From: JANWKA01 sp035533815
Lineage (GTDB): Bacteria > Bacteroidota > Bacteroidia > Chitinophagales > Chitinophagaceae
Direction of reading: 5' to 3'
Assembly: GCA_035533815.1 (NCBI GenBank)
Contig: DATLTB010000108.1
Span: forward strand, 1 to 29,688
Length of the DNA stretch: 29,688 bases
The position numbers were made by a program, and so were the translations under genes. Below the pieces are notes generated by a model. It saw only the letters and a list, made by a program, of their open reading frames with translations. It was not told the DNA's origin and ran no database searches. Below, piece by piece: positions 7,807 to 16,176 of this stretch (position 1 is the stretch's first letter; each line of letters begins with the position of its first letter).

Positions 7807-7904
7807 ACCTGATAAGGCTTTTCCCAGATCAATAGGCTGTTTTGACCTGGCTCATGGCATTAATACCCACCCACAGCCTTCCCTTTTTATGAAGCATGTT
7901 CCGG

Positions 7905-9053
7905 TCATTTTCCAATTAAGGTGAACAGGTCTTGATCTGAAATTTCCTTTTTCTGATCCGCCATTTCCAGAAAACGGCCGTATACTTCGTCAATATCAAT
8001 TTGCTCCAGATTGTACCCCAGCTTTTCCAGATGATGTTTCAGCGCATGGCGGCCACTTCGGGCCGTTAATATAATAGAGGATTCCAAGATACCCACATCT
8101 TCCGGATTCATGATCTCATAATTCTCCCGGTGCTTGAGTACTCCATCCTGATGGATGCCTGAACTATGGGCGAAAGCATTCCTACCGACTATCGCCTTGT
8201 TGGGTTGAACCGGCATGTGCATCAGCCGGGATACCAACCCGCTGACTTCGTAAAATTTCCTGGAATTGATCGCTGTGTGCAGACCCAGGTGGTGGGTCTG
8301 CAGGATCATGGCTACTTCTTCCAGGGCGGTATTGCCGGCTCTTTCCCCGATGCCATTTACGGTACATTCTACCTGCCTGGCCCCTGCCGCCAGCGCGGCC
8401 ATGGTATTGGCCGTGGCAAGACCCAGATCATTATGGCAATGGGCAGAAATGACCGCCTGATCAATATTGGATACATGTTCCATCAGGTACCTGATCTTGG
8501 CCCCATACTGATCCGGCAGGCAATACCCGTTGGTATCCGGTATGTTTACCACCGAGGCCCCTGCGGTAATGACGGCTTCGACCATCTGTGCCAGAAAGGC
8601 ATCGTCCGCCCTGCCTGCATCCTCGGCGTAAAATTCGACCTCCTCGACAAATTTCCGGGAATACCTGACCGCATCGATAGCTCGAAGGAGTACTTTTTCC
8701 CGGGTGCTGTTAAATTTATGGCGGATATGGATATCCGAAGCACCGATGCCGGTGTGGATCCGGGATCGCTTGGCATACCTCAGGGCTTCAGCCGCAGCAT
8801 CGATATCCCCCCGGTTCGCCCGGGTCAGGGCACAGATCACGGGGCGGGACACCGCCCTGGAAATTTCTACCACACTCTGAAAATCACCCGGGCTGGAAAT
8901 CGGGAACCCGGCTTCAATGATATCCACTCCAAGGGATTCAAGCTCTTTGGCCAATTCAATCTTCTCCACCGTCGTTAACTGGCAGCCTGGCACCTGTTCC
9001 CCATCCCTTAGGGTGGTGTCAAAAACGTATACCCTGTTTTTATCTGCTTTCAT
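7905..9053 (-). CDS. leuA: 2-isopropylmalate synthase, short form without regulatory domain
   Basis: The 382-residue enzyme condenses 2-ketoisovalerate with acetyl-CoA, the first committed step of leucine synthesis. The HMGL-like TIM barrel is complete: DTTLRDGEQVPG (12-23), the metal-binding HCHNDLG (205-211) and VNGIGERAGN. The protein stops about 60 residues after the GRHALKHHLEKLGY segment and so lacks the roughly 120-residue C-terminal LeuA dimer domain that binds leucine in enzymes such as that of Mycobacterium. Short LeuA forms are known in Bacteroidota. The same architecture is used by homocitrate and citramalate synthases, but its place as the last gene of leuCDBA supports leuA. It lies 43 bases downstream of leuB. 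Confidence 0.9.
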   Translation of the reverse strand: MKADKNRVYVFDTTLRDGEQVPGCQLTTVEKIELAKELESLGVDIIEAGFPISSPGDFQSVVEISRAVSRPVICALTRANRGDIDAAAEALRYAKRSRIHTGIGASDIHIRHKFNSTREKVLLRAIDAVRYSRKFVEEVEFYAEDAGRADDAFLAQMVEAVITAGASVVNIPDTNGYCLPDQYGAKIRYLMEHVSNIDQAVISAHCHNDLGLATANTMAALAAGARQVECTVNGIGERAGNTALEEVAMILQTHHLGLHTAINSRKFYEVSGLVSRLMHMPVQPNKAIVGRNAFAHSSGIHQDGVLKHRENYEIMNPEDVGILESSIILTARSGRHALKHHLEKLGYNLEQIDIDEVYGRFLEMADQKKEISDQDLFTLIGK

Positions 9054-9096
9054 CGGATCAGACTTTCAAGTTTCATTCCGGACAAGCCGGGATAAC

Positions 9097-10176
9097 CTAA
9101 TTTATTCCTTCCAATACCCGTGCACCCCTGGCTTCAGTGCCCAGTATTTTATCATTGGAGGTATGCTTGCCGGCAATGTCCATGGTCCGCCATCCCAGTT
9201 TCAGGGTCCGTTCCACGGCACGGATAATGGCTGCCGCTTCTTCTTTGAGTTCAAAGGAAATCTCCAGCATCAGTGCTGCGGATAAAATGGAAGCCATCGG
9301 GTTGGCAATTCCCTTGCCTGCAATGTCATGGGCCGAACCGTGAATGGGTTCATAAAGCCCTGCCTGCTCACCTATGGAGGCGGAGGCAAGCATACCCATT
9401 GATCCGGTAATCTGGGAAGCTTCATCAGTCAGGATATCGCCGAACAGGTTACCGGTCAGTATGACATCAAAATGTGTGGGATCCCTGATTAGCTGCATGG
9501 CGGCATTGTCCACGAATATATGCTCGGTCTCCACATCCGGATAGCCGAGGGATATTTCCTGAACGGTTTCCCTCCATAGCCGGGATGATTCCAGCACATT
9601 AGCCTTATCCACGGAACATAGTTTCTTTCGTCTGGACCTGGCTGCTGCAAAAGCCTTATGGGCAATCCTTTCCACTTCAAATCGATGGTAAACCATCAGA
9701 TCACTGGCTGTGGCCCGGTCATCACTCCGGCTTTTTTTTCCAAAATAAACATCCCCGGTCAGTTCCCGGAAAAAAAGGATATCCGATCCCCGCAGCACTT
9801 CAGCCCGGATCGGGGAAGCGTCGAGGAGTTCATCGAACAACCTGATGGGACGAATATTGGCAAAAAGGCCCAGTTCCTTCCTTATCTTCAGCAAGCCCTG
9901 TTCGGGCCTGACGGTCAGGGAAGGATCAAGGTCATATTTGATATGCCCGATAGCTCCGAAAAGAATGGCATCCGAACCCTTGGCTTTAGCCAGTGTTTCC
10001 TCGGGCAGTGGGCTTCCGGTGGCTTCAATGGCCCCATGTCCCATCAGTCCTTCTTCAAAATCAAACCGGTGCCCATAATTTTTCCCTACCTTCTCCAGGG
10101 CTTTCTTTCCCCAGGCGGTCACCTCCCTTCCGATGCCATCTCCGGGAATGACCAGTATTTTTTTGATGCTGCCCAT
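9097..10176 (-). CDS. leuB: 3-isopropylmalate dehydrogenase
   Basis: This is a 359-residue member of the isocitrate/isopropylmalate dehydrogenase family, of normal length. It oxidatively decarboxylates 3-isopropylmalate to 2-ketoisocaproate with NAD. Visible features are the N-terminal GDGIGREVT, the substrate-loop arginines (RPIRLFDE), YFGKKSRSDD, the metal-binding aspartates within NLFGDILTDEASQITGS (the family signature), and the NAD-binding region GSAHDIAGKGIANPMA. It starts 50 bases after leuD and ends 43 bases before leuA in a single minus-strand operon. Confidence 0.95.
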   Translation of the reverse strand: MGSIKKILVIPGDGIGREVTAWGKKALEKVGKNYGHRFDFEEGLMGHGAIEATGSPLPEETLAKAKGSDAILFGAIGHIKYDLDPSLTVRPEQGLLKIRKELGLFANIRPIRLFDELLDASPIRAEVLRGSDILFFRELTGDVYFGKKSRSDDRATASDLMVYHRFEVERIAHKAFAAARSRRKKLCSVDKANVLESSRLWRETVQEISLGYPDVETEHIFVDNAAMQLIRDPTHFDVILTGNLFGDILTDEASQITGSMGMLASASIGEQAGLYEPIHGSAHDIAGKGIANPMASILSAALMLEISFELKEEAAAIIRAVERTLKLGWRTMDIAGKHTSNDKILGTEARGARVLEGIN

Positions 10177-10226
10177 AAATCCCTAATTCTACAGATTTTC
10201 ATGAATCATCCTCCCCTAAAAGTGAT

Positions 10227-10826
10227 TTACCTTCCGGGTCTGGCCATTTCAAATTTTTCAATCTCCCCTTTAAGACTTAACAAATAATCTATATCATCAA
10301 AGCCGTTCAGCAGGCAGTTTTTCTTATAGGCATTGATATCGAAATGTTGTAGCGGTCCGTCCGGAAGAATACGGATATGTTGCCCTTCCAGGTCTATTTC
10401 CAGCATGATCCCCGCATCCATTTCCAAGGCGCGGAAAATGCTGCCCAGATAATTATCGGGAACAACCACCGGCAGCAGGCCGTTATTCAATGCGTTATTC
10501 TGGAAAATGTCTCCGAAAAAACTACTGACCACCACATCGAATCCGAAATCGACAAGTGCCCAGGCGGCATGTTCCCGGCTCGAGCCACATCCGAAATTCT
10601 TACCGGCAACCAGTATTTTCCCCGGAATTCCAGGTTCATTCAGGATAAATCCGGGTCTGGGATTCCCCTGACTATCATAGCGCCAGTCCCGGAAAAGATT
10701 CTCCCCGAACCCTGCCCTGGTGGTTGCCTTAAGGAATCGGGCGGGTATGATCTGGTCCGTATCCACATTTTCCATGGGCAAAGGTACCGCTGTGGACCGA
10801 AGTTGCCGGAATGTCTTTTTACTCAT
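10227..10826 (-). CDS. leuD: 3-isopropylmalate dehydratase small subunit
   Basis: The 199-residue protein is the small swivel-domain subunit of isopropylmalate isomerase, which pairs with LeuC. The N-terminal PLPMENVDTDQIIPARFL and the active-site loop GKNFGCGSSREHAAWAL are diagnostic, and the length is as expected. It lies 37 bases downstream of leuC and 50 bases upstream of leuB. Confidence 0.95.
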   Translation of the reverse strand: MSKKTFRQLRSTAVPLPMENVDTDQIIPARFLKATTRAGFGENLFRDWRYDSQGNPRPGFILNEPGIPGKILVAGKNFGCGSSREHAAWALVDFGFDVVVSSFFGDIFQNNALNNGLLPVVVPDNYLGSIFRALEMDAGIMLEIDLEGQHIRILPDGPLQHFDINAYKKNCLLNGFDDIDYLLSLKGEIEKFEMARPGR

Positions 10827-10863
10827 GAAACTATTTTTTTAACCAGGCAGTTAACTCAGGTAT

Positions 10864-12261
10864 TTAAAGCATTTCCCGGGGATCCGTCACCTGCCCGGTT
10901 ACCGCGGCTGCAGCAGCCGTGAGCGGACTGGCCAGGAATGTACGGGCATTGGGACCCTGTCTTCCCTCGAAATTACGGTTTGAAGTGGACAGACAATATT
11001 TCCCTGCCGGTATTTTGTCCTCATTCATGCCCAGGCAGGCACTGCAACCCGGGCCCCGGAGGGAAAAGCCAGCTTCCTCAAAAATAGCATTCAATCCTTC
11101 CCGGATCGCCTGTTTTTCCACCTGTTTGGATCCGGGAACTATCCAGACCTCCACATGGTCCGCTTTTTTGCGGCCTTTTACAAAAGCGGCGACCTGGCGG
11201 AGATCCTCAATCCGGGCATTGGTGCAGCTTCCGATAAAGACATAATCCAGTTTTTTACCCAGCAACCGGGTTCCCGGCTCCAGGGCCATATATTCCAGGG
11301 ATTTTCTGAAGGAAGGCCTTTCATGATCCTCCAGGGCTGACAATGCAGGAATGGTTTGCGTGATTCCCATGCCCATTCCTGGATTGGTGCCATACGTGAT
11401 CATGGGCTCCATATCTCCGGCCTCAAACTCCAGCACCCTGTCAAAAATGGCATCCGGGTCAGTGGGAAGTGTCTTCCAATAGTTAACTGTTTTATCCCAT
11501 TGATCCGTTGATGGGGCAAATGGCCTGCCTTTGATATAAGCAAATGTGGTTTCATCGGGGGCAATCATTCCACCCCTGGCTCCCATTTCGATACTCATAT
11601 TGCACACCGTCATCCGGGCTTCCATACTCAAAGACCGGATAGCATCTCCGGCATACTCTACAAAATATCCTGTCCCTCCGCTGGAAGAGATCTTTGAAAT
11701 GATATATAATATAATATCCTTGGAGACCACCCCTTTATTTAATTGGCCGTTCACCCTGATCTGCATCCGTTTAGGTTTGTATTGCAGGATGCACTGGGTA
11801 GCCAGGACCTGTTCCACTTCTGTGGTGCCGATGCCAAATGCAATAGCCCCCAGGGCCCCATGGGTGGAAGTATGGCTATCCCCGCATACCAAGGTCATTC
11901 CCGGCTGGGTAATCCCCAGTTCAGGACCGATGATATGTACGATACCCTGGTATGGATGACCCAGTCCATATAATTCAATTCCGAATTCCCGGCAATTACT
12001 GGTCAGCATGTCCACCTGTTTACGGCTCAGGGCTTCCCGGATGGGTTGGTCCTGATTCAGCGTGGGGACATTATGATCTGCAGTAGCATGCGTGCGCCGG
12101 GTGCGGAATACCGGTATTCCCCTGTTTCGCAGGCCATCAAAGGCCTGGGGACTGGTTACTTCATGAATGAACTGGCTGTCAATATATAATACATCCGGAT
12201 GCCCTTCCTGGCTTTTGACCAGGTGACTGTCCCAGATCTTATCAAACAATGTTTTTCCCAT
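10864..12261 (-). CDS. leuC: 3-isopropylmalate dehydratase large subunit
   Basis: This is a 465-residue aconitase-family large subunit. The three 4Fe-4S cluster ligands are in place: Cys346 (FIGSCTNARIEDL), Cys406 and Cys409 (GPGCSACLGMNED). The sequences CGDSHTSTHGALG (126-138) and the arginine-containing active-site parts are also present. Together with LeuD it isomerises 2- to 3-isopropylmalate. The gene starts 36 bases after the Tam-like methyltransferase gene on the same strand, so the leucine operon probably begins with the methyltransferase. Confidence 0.95.
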   Translation of the reverse strand: MGKTLFDKIWDSHLVKSQEGHPDVLYIDSQFIHEVTSPQAFDGLRNRGIPVFRTRRTHATADHNVPTLNQDQPIREALSRKQVDMLTSNCREFGIELYGLGHPYQGIVHIIGPELGITQPGMTLVCGDSHTSTHGALGAIAFGIGTTEVEQVLATQCILQYKPKRMQIRVNGQLNKGVVSKDIILYIISKISSSGGTGYFVEYAGDAIRSLSMEARMTVCNMSIEMGARGGMIAPDETTFAYIKGRPFAPSTDQWDKTVNYWKTLPTDPDAIFDRVLEFEAGDMEPMITYGTNPGMGMGITQTIPALSALEDHERPSFRKSLEYMALEPGTRLLGKKLDYVFIGSCTNARIEDLRQVAAFVKGRKKADHVEVWIVPGSKQVEKQAIREGLNAIFEEAGFSLRGPGCSACLGMNEDKIPAGKYCLSTSNRNFEGRQGPNARTFLASPLTAAAAAVTGQVTDPREML

Positions 12262-12297
12262 GTAGTCAATTTTACTTAAAAGTTACGCCATTTCCGG

Positions 12298-13071
12298 CTA
12301 AGGTTTCAGGGCTTTCACCCGCAGGCGCCGGTAATCGGCAAACCAACTGCCTTCCCGGAAATGGGTAGGCCGCAACAGGTCTTGGATTTCTACTTTCAGC
12401 CCAACCTTTTTCCGCGGGGGTATTCCCTTGAAAAAGCAGTTTCCAAACATGTTCAGCCAGTCCACGATACCGTTATCGGGGTCTTCCAACTGGGTTTCGC
12501 GATCAAAATAATACAGTTCATTTACCCGGAATCCCCGCGTTTCCAATAGCCCGGCGTATTTGGCCGGTGCGGGAAAATACCAGGGATGCAGCCTGTGGTT
12601 TCCTCCATATCCATGCCGGTCAAGGACTTTTTCCACCCCTTCAATAATACCCCGGATATTATTCAAGCCCCCCAGTTCCGCAATCAGCCTTCCGCCTGGT
12701 TTCAGGCTCTGGAAAATCTGGCCAAGCACCTGTTCCTGTTCATCAATCCAATGTAATACCGCATTGGAAAATACCGCATCAAAGGGATTTTTAAAACAAA
12801 AGTCCCGGGCATCCCGGATATAAAAGGAAAGTTGCGGATAACTTCTCTTTGCGTGGCCGATCATGGCCGGGGAAGAATCCATACCCATAACTTCAGCACC
12901 TGATTTTGCGATCTGATGAGTCAATACCCCGGTTCCGCATCCCAAATCCAAAATTCTTTCTCCTTCAATGGGATGCAACAGATCAATCAAACTGGCTCCA
13001 TACTGATAAACAAAAGCATGCTTGCGGGTATACAATCCGGCATTCCAGGAATCCTTTGGGGATCCAACCAT
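12298..13071 (-). CDS. SAM-dependent methyltransferase, trans-aconitate methyltransferase-like
   Basis: This is a 257-residue class I methyltransferase. The SAM-binding motif I is ILDLGCGTGVLTHQIA. It is followed by the acidic motif II in VMGMDSSPAMI, then FDAVFSNAVLHWI and LKPGGRLIAELGG. The N-terminal SWNAGLY, together with the DSSPAMI and FSNAVLHW stretches, resembles E. coli Tam (trans-aconitate 2-methyltransferase). It is the first gene upstream of leuC on the same strand, with a 36-base gap. Yeast Tmt1 methylates both trans-aconitate and 3-isopropylmalate, so a link to aconitase-type by-products of LeuCD is plausible but inferred. Confidence 0.85.
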   Translation of the reverse strand: MVGSPKDSWNAGLYTRKHAFVYQYGASLIDLLHPIEGERILDLGCGTGVLTHQIAKSGAEVMGMDSSPAMIGHAKRSYPQLSFYIRDARDFCFKNPFDAVFSNAVLHWIDEQEQVLGQIFQSLKPGGRLIAELGGLNNIRGIIEGVEKVLDRHGYGGNHRLHPWYFPAPAKYAGLLETRGFRVNELYYFDRETQLEDPDNGIVDWLNMFGNCFFKGIPPRKKVGLKVEIQDLLRPTHFREGSWFADYRRLRVKALKP

Positions 13072-13084
13072 CTGCAGTTTACTT

Positions 13085-13092
13085 CAAACTTA
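13085..13092 (-). promoter_or_regulatory. Candidate -7 element for the methyltransferase-leuCDBA operon
   Basis: The minus strand reads TAAGTTTG, an exact match to TAnnTTTG, 13 bases before the methyltransferase ATG. No TTTG is found 19-21 bases further upstream; the nearest tetramer is TTAG. If it is active, the 5' untranslated region would be very short. Confidence 0.4.
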
Positions 13093-13204
13093 GCTGACTA
13101 TAATAATAAAAGCTAATTTCATTTGTAAAATTATCCGATATCGAAAATAGATAATTTTAACTTATATTATTGAATTACAAATTTTTACGTTAATTTAATA
13201 TACG

Positions 13205-14758
13205 ATGTCCAATAAGGTACCTGATCCATTATTTGTATTGGTGAAAACTTTATCAAAAGCAGAAAAAAGACATTTTCAGCTGAGTACCAGGAATAAAATC
13301 CGCAATAAAGAAATGCTGTATATCCGCTTATTCGGGATGCTGGATAAAATGGAGGTGTATGATGAAACCACCCTGATCAAAAAAATTCCCGGAATTAAAA
13401 AATCCCAGCTTCCCAACTTAAAGGCCCATTTGTACAGACAACTGCTTTCCAGTCTCCGGGGACTTTATCGGCTTAAAGATCCCGTCATGGAGCTCCGGGA
13501 ACTATTCGATTATGCCAGGGTACTCTATGATAAAGGACTTTATCCGCAAAGCAAGCACATGCTGGGCCGGATTAAACCCAGGGCCCAGATGCTGGAAGAG
13601 ATCAGCCTTAGTCATGAGGTCATAGAATTTGAAAAACTGATTGAATCGAGGTATATCACTCCCGGACTGGAATCCAGGACTGCCCTGTTAAGCCTGGAAT
13701 CCCGGCAGCTCAGCCGGCAATTGTCCAGCATCAGTTATTTATCCACCCTGTCACTTCGCATGTATGGATTATACCTGAAAATGGGCCATGCCCGGGATGA
13801 AAAGGATGCCCGGATACTAAAGGATTTCCTGGAACTCCACCTGCCTGCCTTTCCCGATCAGGATTTGGGCTTTTACGAAAAGACTTACCTGTACCAAACC
13901 TATTGCTGGTATTATTACACCCTGCAGGATTTTGCCCTGTATTACCGGTATTGCCGTAAATGGGTGGACCTTTTTGAAAAATTACCCCAGCAGAAAACAG
14001 CAGACCCTTCCCTGTATCTGAAGGCCCTGCATAACCTACTCACCGCCTATTTTTACACCCGTAATCAGGAGCGGTTTACTTCGGAACTGCAGATCATGGC
14101 CCAATTCATTCGGGAAAAAGAGGCCGGTTTTGAAGAGAACACCCGCTTATATGCATTTGTCTACCTGAGTACAGCGCGCATCAATAAGCATTTTCTGGAA
14201 GGCACATTCAGCGAAGGGTTAAATCTGGTTGCGGAAATTGAAAATCAGATCCGGATATATCAGGCTAAACTTGATGACAACCGGGTAATGGTATTTTATT
14301 ATAAGATAGCCTGCCTGTATTTCGGATCCGGAGATAATGGAAATGCCATCAAATACCTTCACCGGATTATTCAGCTTCGCGTAGGAAATCTTCGCGAGGA
14401 TATCCAATGCTTTGCCCGGATACTGCACCTGATCGCTCATTTTGAGATGGAAAACTTCTCCCTGGTCGAATACCTGGTCAAATCCGTCTACCATTTTATT
14501 GCCCAGCACCGCGACCAGAGCCGGGTCATGGAGGAGATTATGCTTTTTTTGAGAAAAAACCTATATGCCCGGCCGGATGAACTCCTGAATGGCTTTAGGG
14601 AACTTCGCGAACAACTCCTGTTATTATCTAAGAATCCATTTGAAAAACGATCCTTTCTTTATCTGGATATCATTTCCTGGCTGGAAAGCAGAATATCGGG
14701 TATTCCCGTGCAGACCGTCATCCGCAACAAATTCCTGCAGGGAATAGCCCGGTTCTGA
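13205..14758 (+). CDS. 517-residue helical-repeat protein of unknown function
   Basis: The protein is uninterrupted, has no signal peptide or membrane segment, and is almost entirely predicted helix by eye. The N-terminus (VLVKTLSKAEKRHFQLSTR, then a YIRLFGMLD and KKIPGIKKSQLPNLKAHLYRQLL pattern) resembles conserved hypothetical proteins of Bacteroidota. The rest is rich in Tyr, Leu and Arg with irregular TPR-like helix pairs, for example LYQTYCWYYYTLQDFALYYRY and YYKIACLYFGSGDNGNAIKYLHRI. That suggests an intracellular scaffold. It is divergent from the methyltransferase-leu operon with a very AT-rich 133-base gap between them. No catalytic motif was found and I cannot assign a function. Confidence 0.8.
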   Translation: MSNKVPDPLFVLVKTLSKAEKRHFQLSTRNKIRNKEMLYIRLFGMLDKMEVYDETTLIKKIPGIKKSQLPNLKAHLYRQLLSSLRGLYRLKDPVMELRELFDYARVLYDKGLYPQSKHMLGRIKPRAQMLEEISLSHEVIEFEKLIESRYITPGLESRTALLSLESRQLSRQLSSISYLSTLSLRMYGLYLKMGHARDEKDARILKDFLELHLPAFPDQDLGFYEKTYLYQTYCWYYYTLQDFALYYRYCRKWVDLFEKLPQQKTADPSLYLKALHNLLTAYFYTRNQERFTSELQIMAQFIREKEAGFEENTRLYAFVYLSTARINKHFLEGTFSEGLNLVAEIENQIRIYQAKLDDNRVMVFYYKIACLYFGSGDNGNAIKYLHRIIQLRVGNLREDIQCFARILHLIAHFEMENFSLVEYLVKSVYHFIAQHRDQSRVMEEIMLFLRKNLYARPDELLNGFRELREQLLLLSKNPFEKRSFLYLDIISWLESRISGIPVQTVIRNKFLQGIARF

Positions 14759-14925
14759 ACAATCATCTTAAATCCAGTGAAATATCAAAACGTCCCAGGT
14801 CTATACTCCGGTATTAATTCATCTTGTAAAAACAAAAGGAATGATTTACCGATTTTTTCCGTTAACGCAGCAATACTTCTGTTACATTCCATTCCCACCT
14901 TGAATTTCCGTACACCATCCATTGC

Positions 14926-15357
14926 TTATTTTACCACTGCTTGCATTGGTTTAGTCATAAGGCCCAATATCAATCCGTATACCAGGTGCCCTATCAAAGC
15001 CCCAATGACCATTCTTCCCGGCTCAGGTGTATTACCTGAAAACACACCCATTCCCATCATCGGCATCGCCATAAGTTCCATAAGCATCCAGGGTAAAAGG
15101 GAAAATAACATGCCTTTTAGAGCGTAGTTTATTGATATTCTGTCTCTTACTAAATAAACATAAATAAATGCCCAAACTATTCCAATCATAAAGTGCATCA
15201 CCCAACCCATCCAACCGGGTATATGCATAAACTGGGCGAGCATACCGCCAATTTGCATTTTTGGCAATCCCATCATGGGGGCAATAAGCATCATCATAGT
15301 CATGACAGCGGTGGCAACTATACCACCAATTACTGCCTGTTTAATCTTTGTTTTCAT
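14926..15357 (-). CDS. Small integral membrane protein with four membrane segments
   Basis: The 143-residue protein has about four hydrophobic helices (roughly residues 7-29, 45-70, 80-105 and 115-137). Met- and Gly-rich clusters (AVMTMMMLIAPMMGLP, LMAMPMMGMGVF) could hint at metal contact, but this is speculative. It resembles the small membrane proteins often grouped as DUF6789-like, an assignment I make only tentatively. A strong dyad (15376-15410) sits just before its start codon, and a terminator separates it from the thioredoxin-like gene upstream, so it probably has its own promoter. Confidence 0.72.
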   Translation of the reverse strand: MKTKIKQAVIGGIVATAVMTMMMLIAPMMGLPKMQIGGMLAQFMHIPGWMGWVMHFMIGIVWAFIYVYLVRDRISINYALKGMLFSLLPWMLMELMAMPMMGMGVFSGNTPEPGRMVIGALIGHLVYGLILGLMTKPMQAVVK

Positions 15358-15375
15358 ATTTTATACTTTTAGAAT

Positions 15376-15410
15376 TATCAGGGATTAGCCTAAAATACTA
15401 ACCCCTGATA
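15376..15410 (-). promoter_or_regulatory. 13-base dyad immediately upstream of the membrane protein gene
   Basis: On the minus strand TATCAGGGGTTAG and CTAATCCCTGATA flank a 9-base loop. In RNA all 13 pairs form, with one G-U. No U tract follows, so it is not an intrinsic terminator. It ends 18 bases before the ATG at 15357 and could be an operator overlapping the promoter or a 5'-UTR hairpin. Confidence 0.6.
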
Positions 15411-15447
15411 TTTCATGAATAAGACTAAAAACCTGATTTACATATTT

Positions 15448-15492
15448 ATAAAAGCACTTTTTCAAATGGCTATTTTAGCCTTTTGAAAGTGC
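15448..15492 (-). terminator. Intrinsic terminator overlapping the end of the thioredoxin-like gene
   Basis: The minus strand forms a long nested hairpin. The outer arms are GCACTTTCAAA and TTTGAAAAAGTGC (one bulged base), the inner arms GGCTA and TAGCC, and the T-rich tail is TTTTAT. The 5' arm begins inside the last codons of the gene and the stop codon lies within the stem. Confidence 0.75.
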
Positions 15493-15876
15493 ATTCTGAA
15501 ATGCCTCCTTAATTTCATCATCAGATTTTGCAATACTGATTTCAGATATTAATTTTTTTGATCTGGCATTAAAGAAAAATAGCATTCCGGTATCGGTGTT
15601 CTTTTTAGCAAACCTGGCAATTCCGGCATTCTTAAGCATGTGCATGGATGCAGCTATGGTCTGGGCATCTGATAAATCATCCTTGACCATTCGGACTTCC
15701 TTATTCTGCATAACCATCGGCATGATGTCCGCTGTAAATCGAGGACCATTGGCCTTACATACAGGACACCAGGAAGCTTCATTGACCAGTACGATTACTT
15801 TGGGCTTTGAATGTTGGGCAAATCCGCTTAACGATGTACCCAATAACAGGCAGGATGCAATTAATACTTTTTTCAT
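15475..15876 (-). CDS. Secreted thioredoxin-like protein
   Basis: I choose the ATG at 15876 because it begins a clear signal peptide (MKKVLIASCLLL...GFAQ, residues 1-20). The ATG at 15927 would put 17 polar residues in front of it. The mature 113 residues carry a thioredoxin-like fold start (KVIVLVNEASWCPVCK) with a CPVC redox pair at Cys37/Cys40. No clear cis-Pro motif is visible, so the fold may be reduced or divergent. It probably acts in the periplasm as an oxidoreductase or thiol-binding protein. It lies downstream of the sigma/anti-sigma pair but is separated from it by a likely terminator. Confidence 0.8.
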   Translation of the reverse strand: MKKVLIASCLLLGTSLSGFAQHSKPKVIVLVNEASWCPVCKANGPRFTADIMPMVMQNKEVRMVKDDLSDAQTIAASMHMLKNAGIARFAKKNTDTGMLFFFNARSKKLISEISIAKSDDEIKEAFQNALSKG

Positions 15877-16087
15877 TGTTTTGTGTTTTTTAGTGAGACA
15901 TATTGATTGACGGCTAAATTGTCGCAACTATTAACAAAACCTGACAAAAAAAAGTGACTTTTAAAATAATATTTCATTACCGGTATTTTATCCCAGGTAC
16001 ATTTAGCCAATTGGAAATTATCTGACTCAGGTTCAAGTAAAGCCCGATAATGGCCGAATCATAAAAATAGCCTGCTACAACACAATA

Positions 16088-16114
16088 GAAATAAAAACTG
16101 AATTTTAATTCAGT
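16088..16114 (-). terminator. Intrinsic terminator after the sigma/anti-sigma pair
   Basis: On the minus strand the arms ACTGAATT and AATTCAGT are followed by TTTTATTT. The dyad is perfect around a two-base centre; a usable stem would be ACTGAA/TTCAGT with a six-base loop. It lies about 60 bases after the anti-sigma stop codon. Confidence 0.6.
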
Positions 16115-16176
16115 TCAGGAGGAAGTATAAGAAAGGTCTTCACAGATTTCCAGGAGACCTACATTGCCACTGTAAC

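Noticed and set aside
7741..7873. GTGGGTATT and AATACCCAC as a long hairpin between convergent genes
   Set aside because: The arms are more than 100 bases apart with no T tract, so a terminator is unlikely.
8166..8978. 270-codon plus-strand frame
   Set aside because: It is antisense to leuA, which is unmistakable; the frame is a shadow of codon bias.
14777..15127. 116-codon plus-strand frame
   Set aside because: It mostly overlaps, in antisense, the membrane protein gene with its four membrane segments, and has no convincing features of its own.
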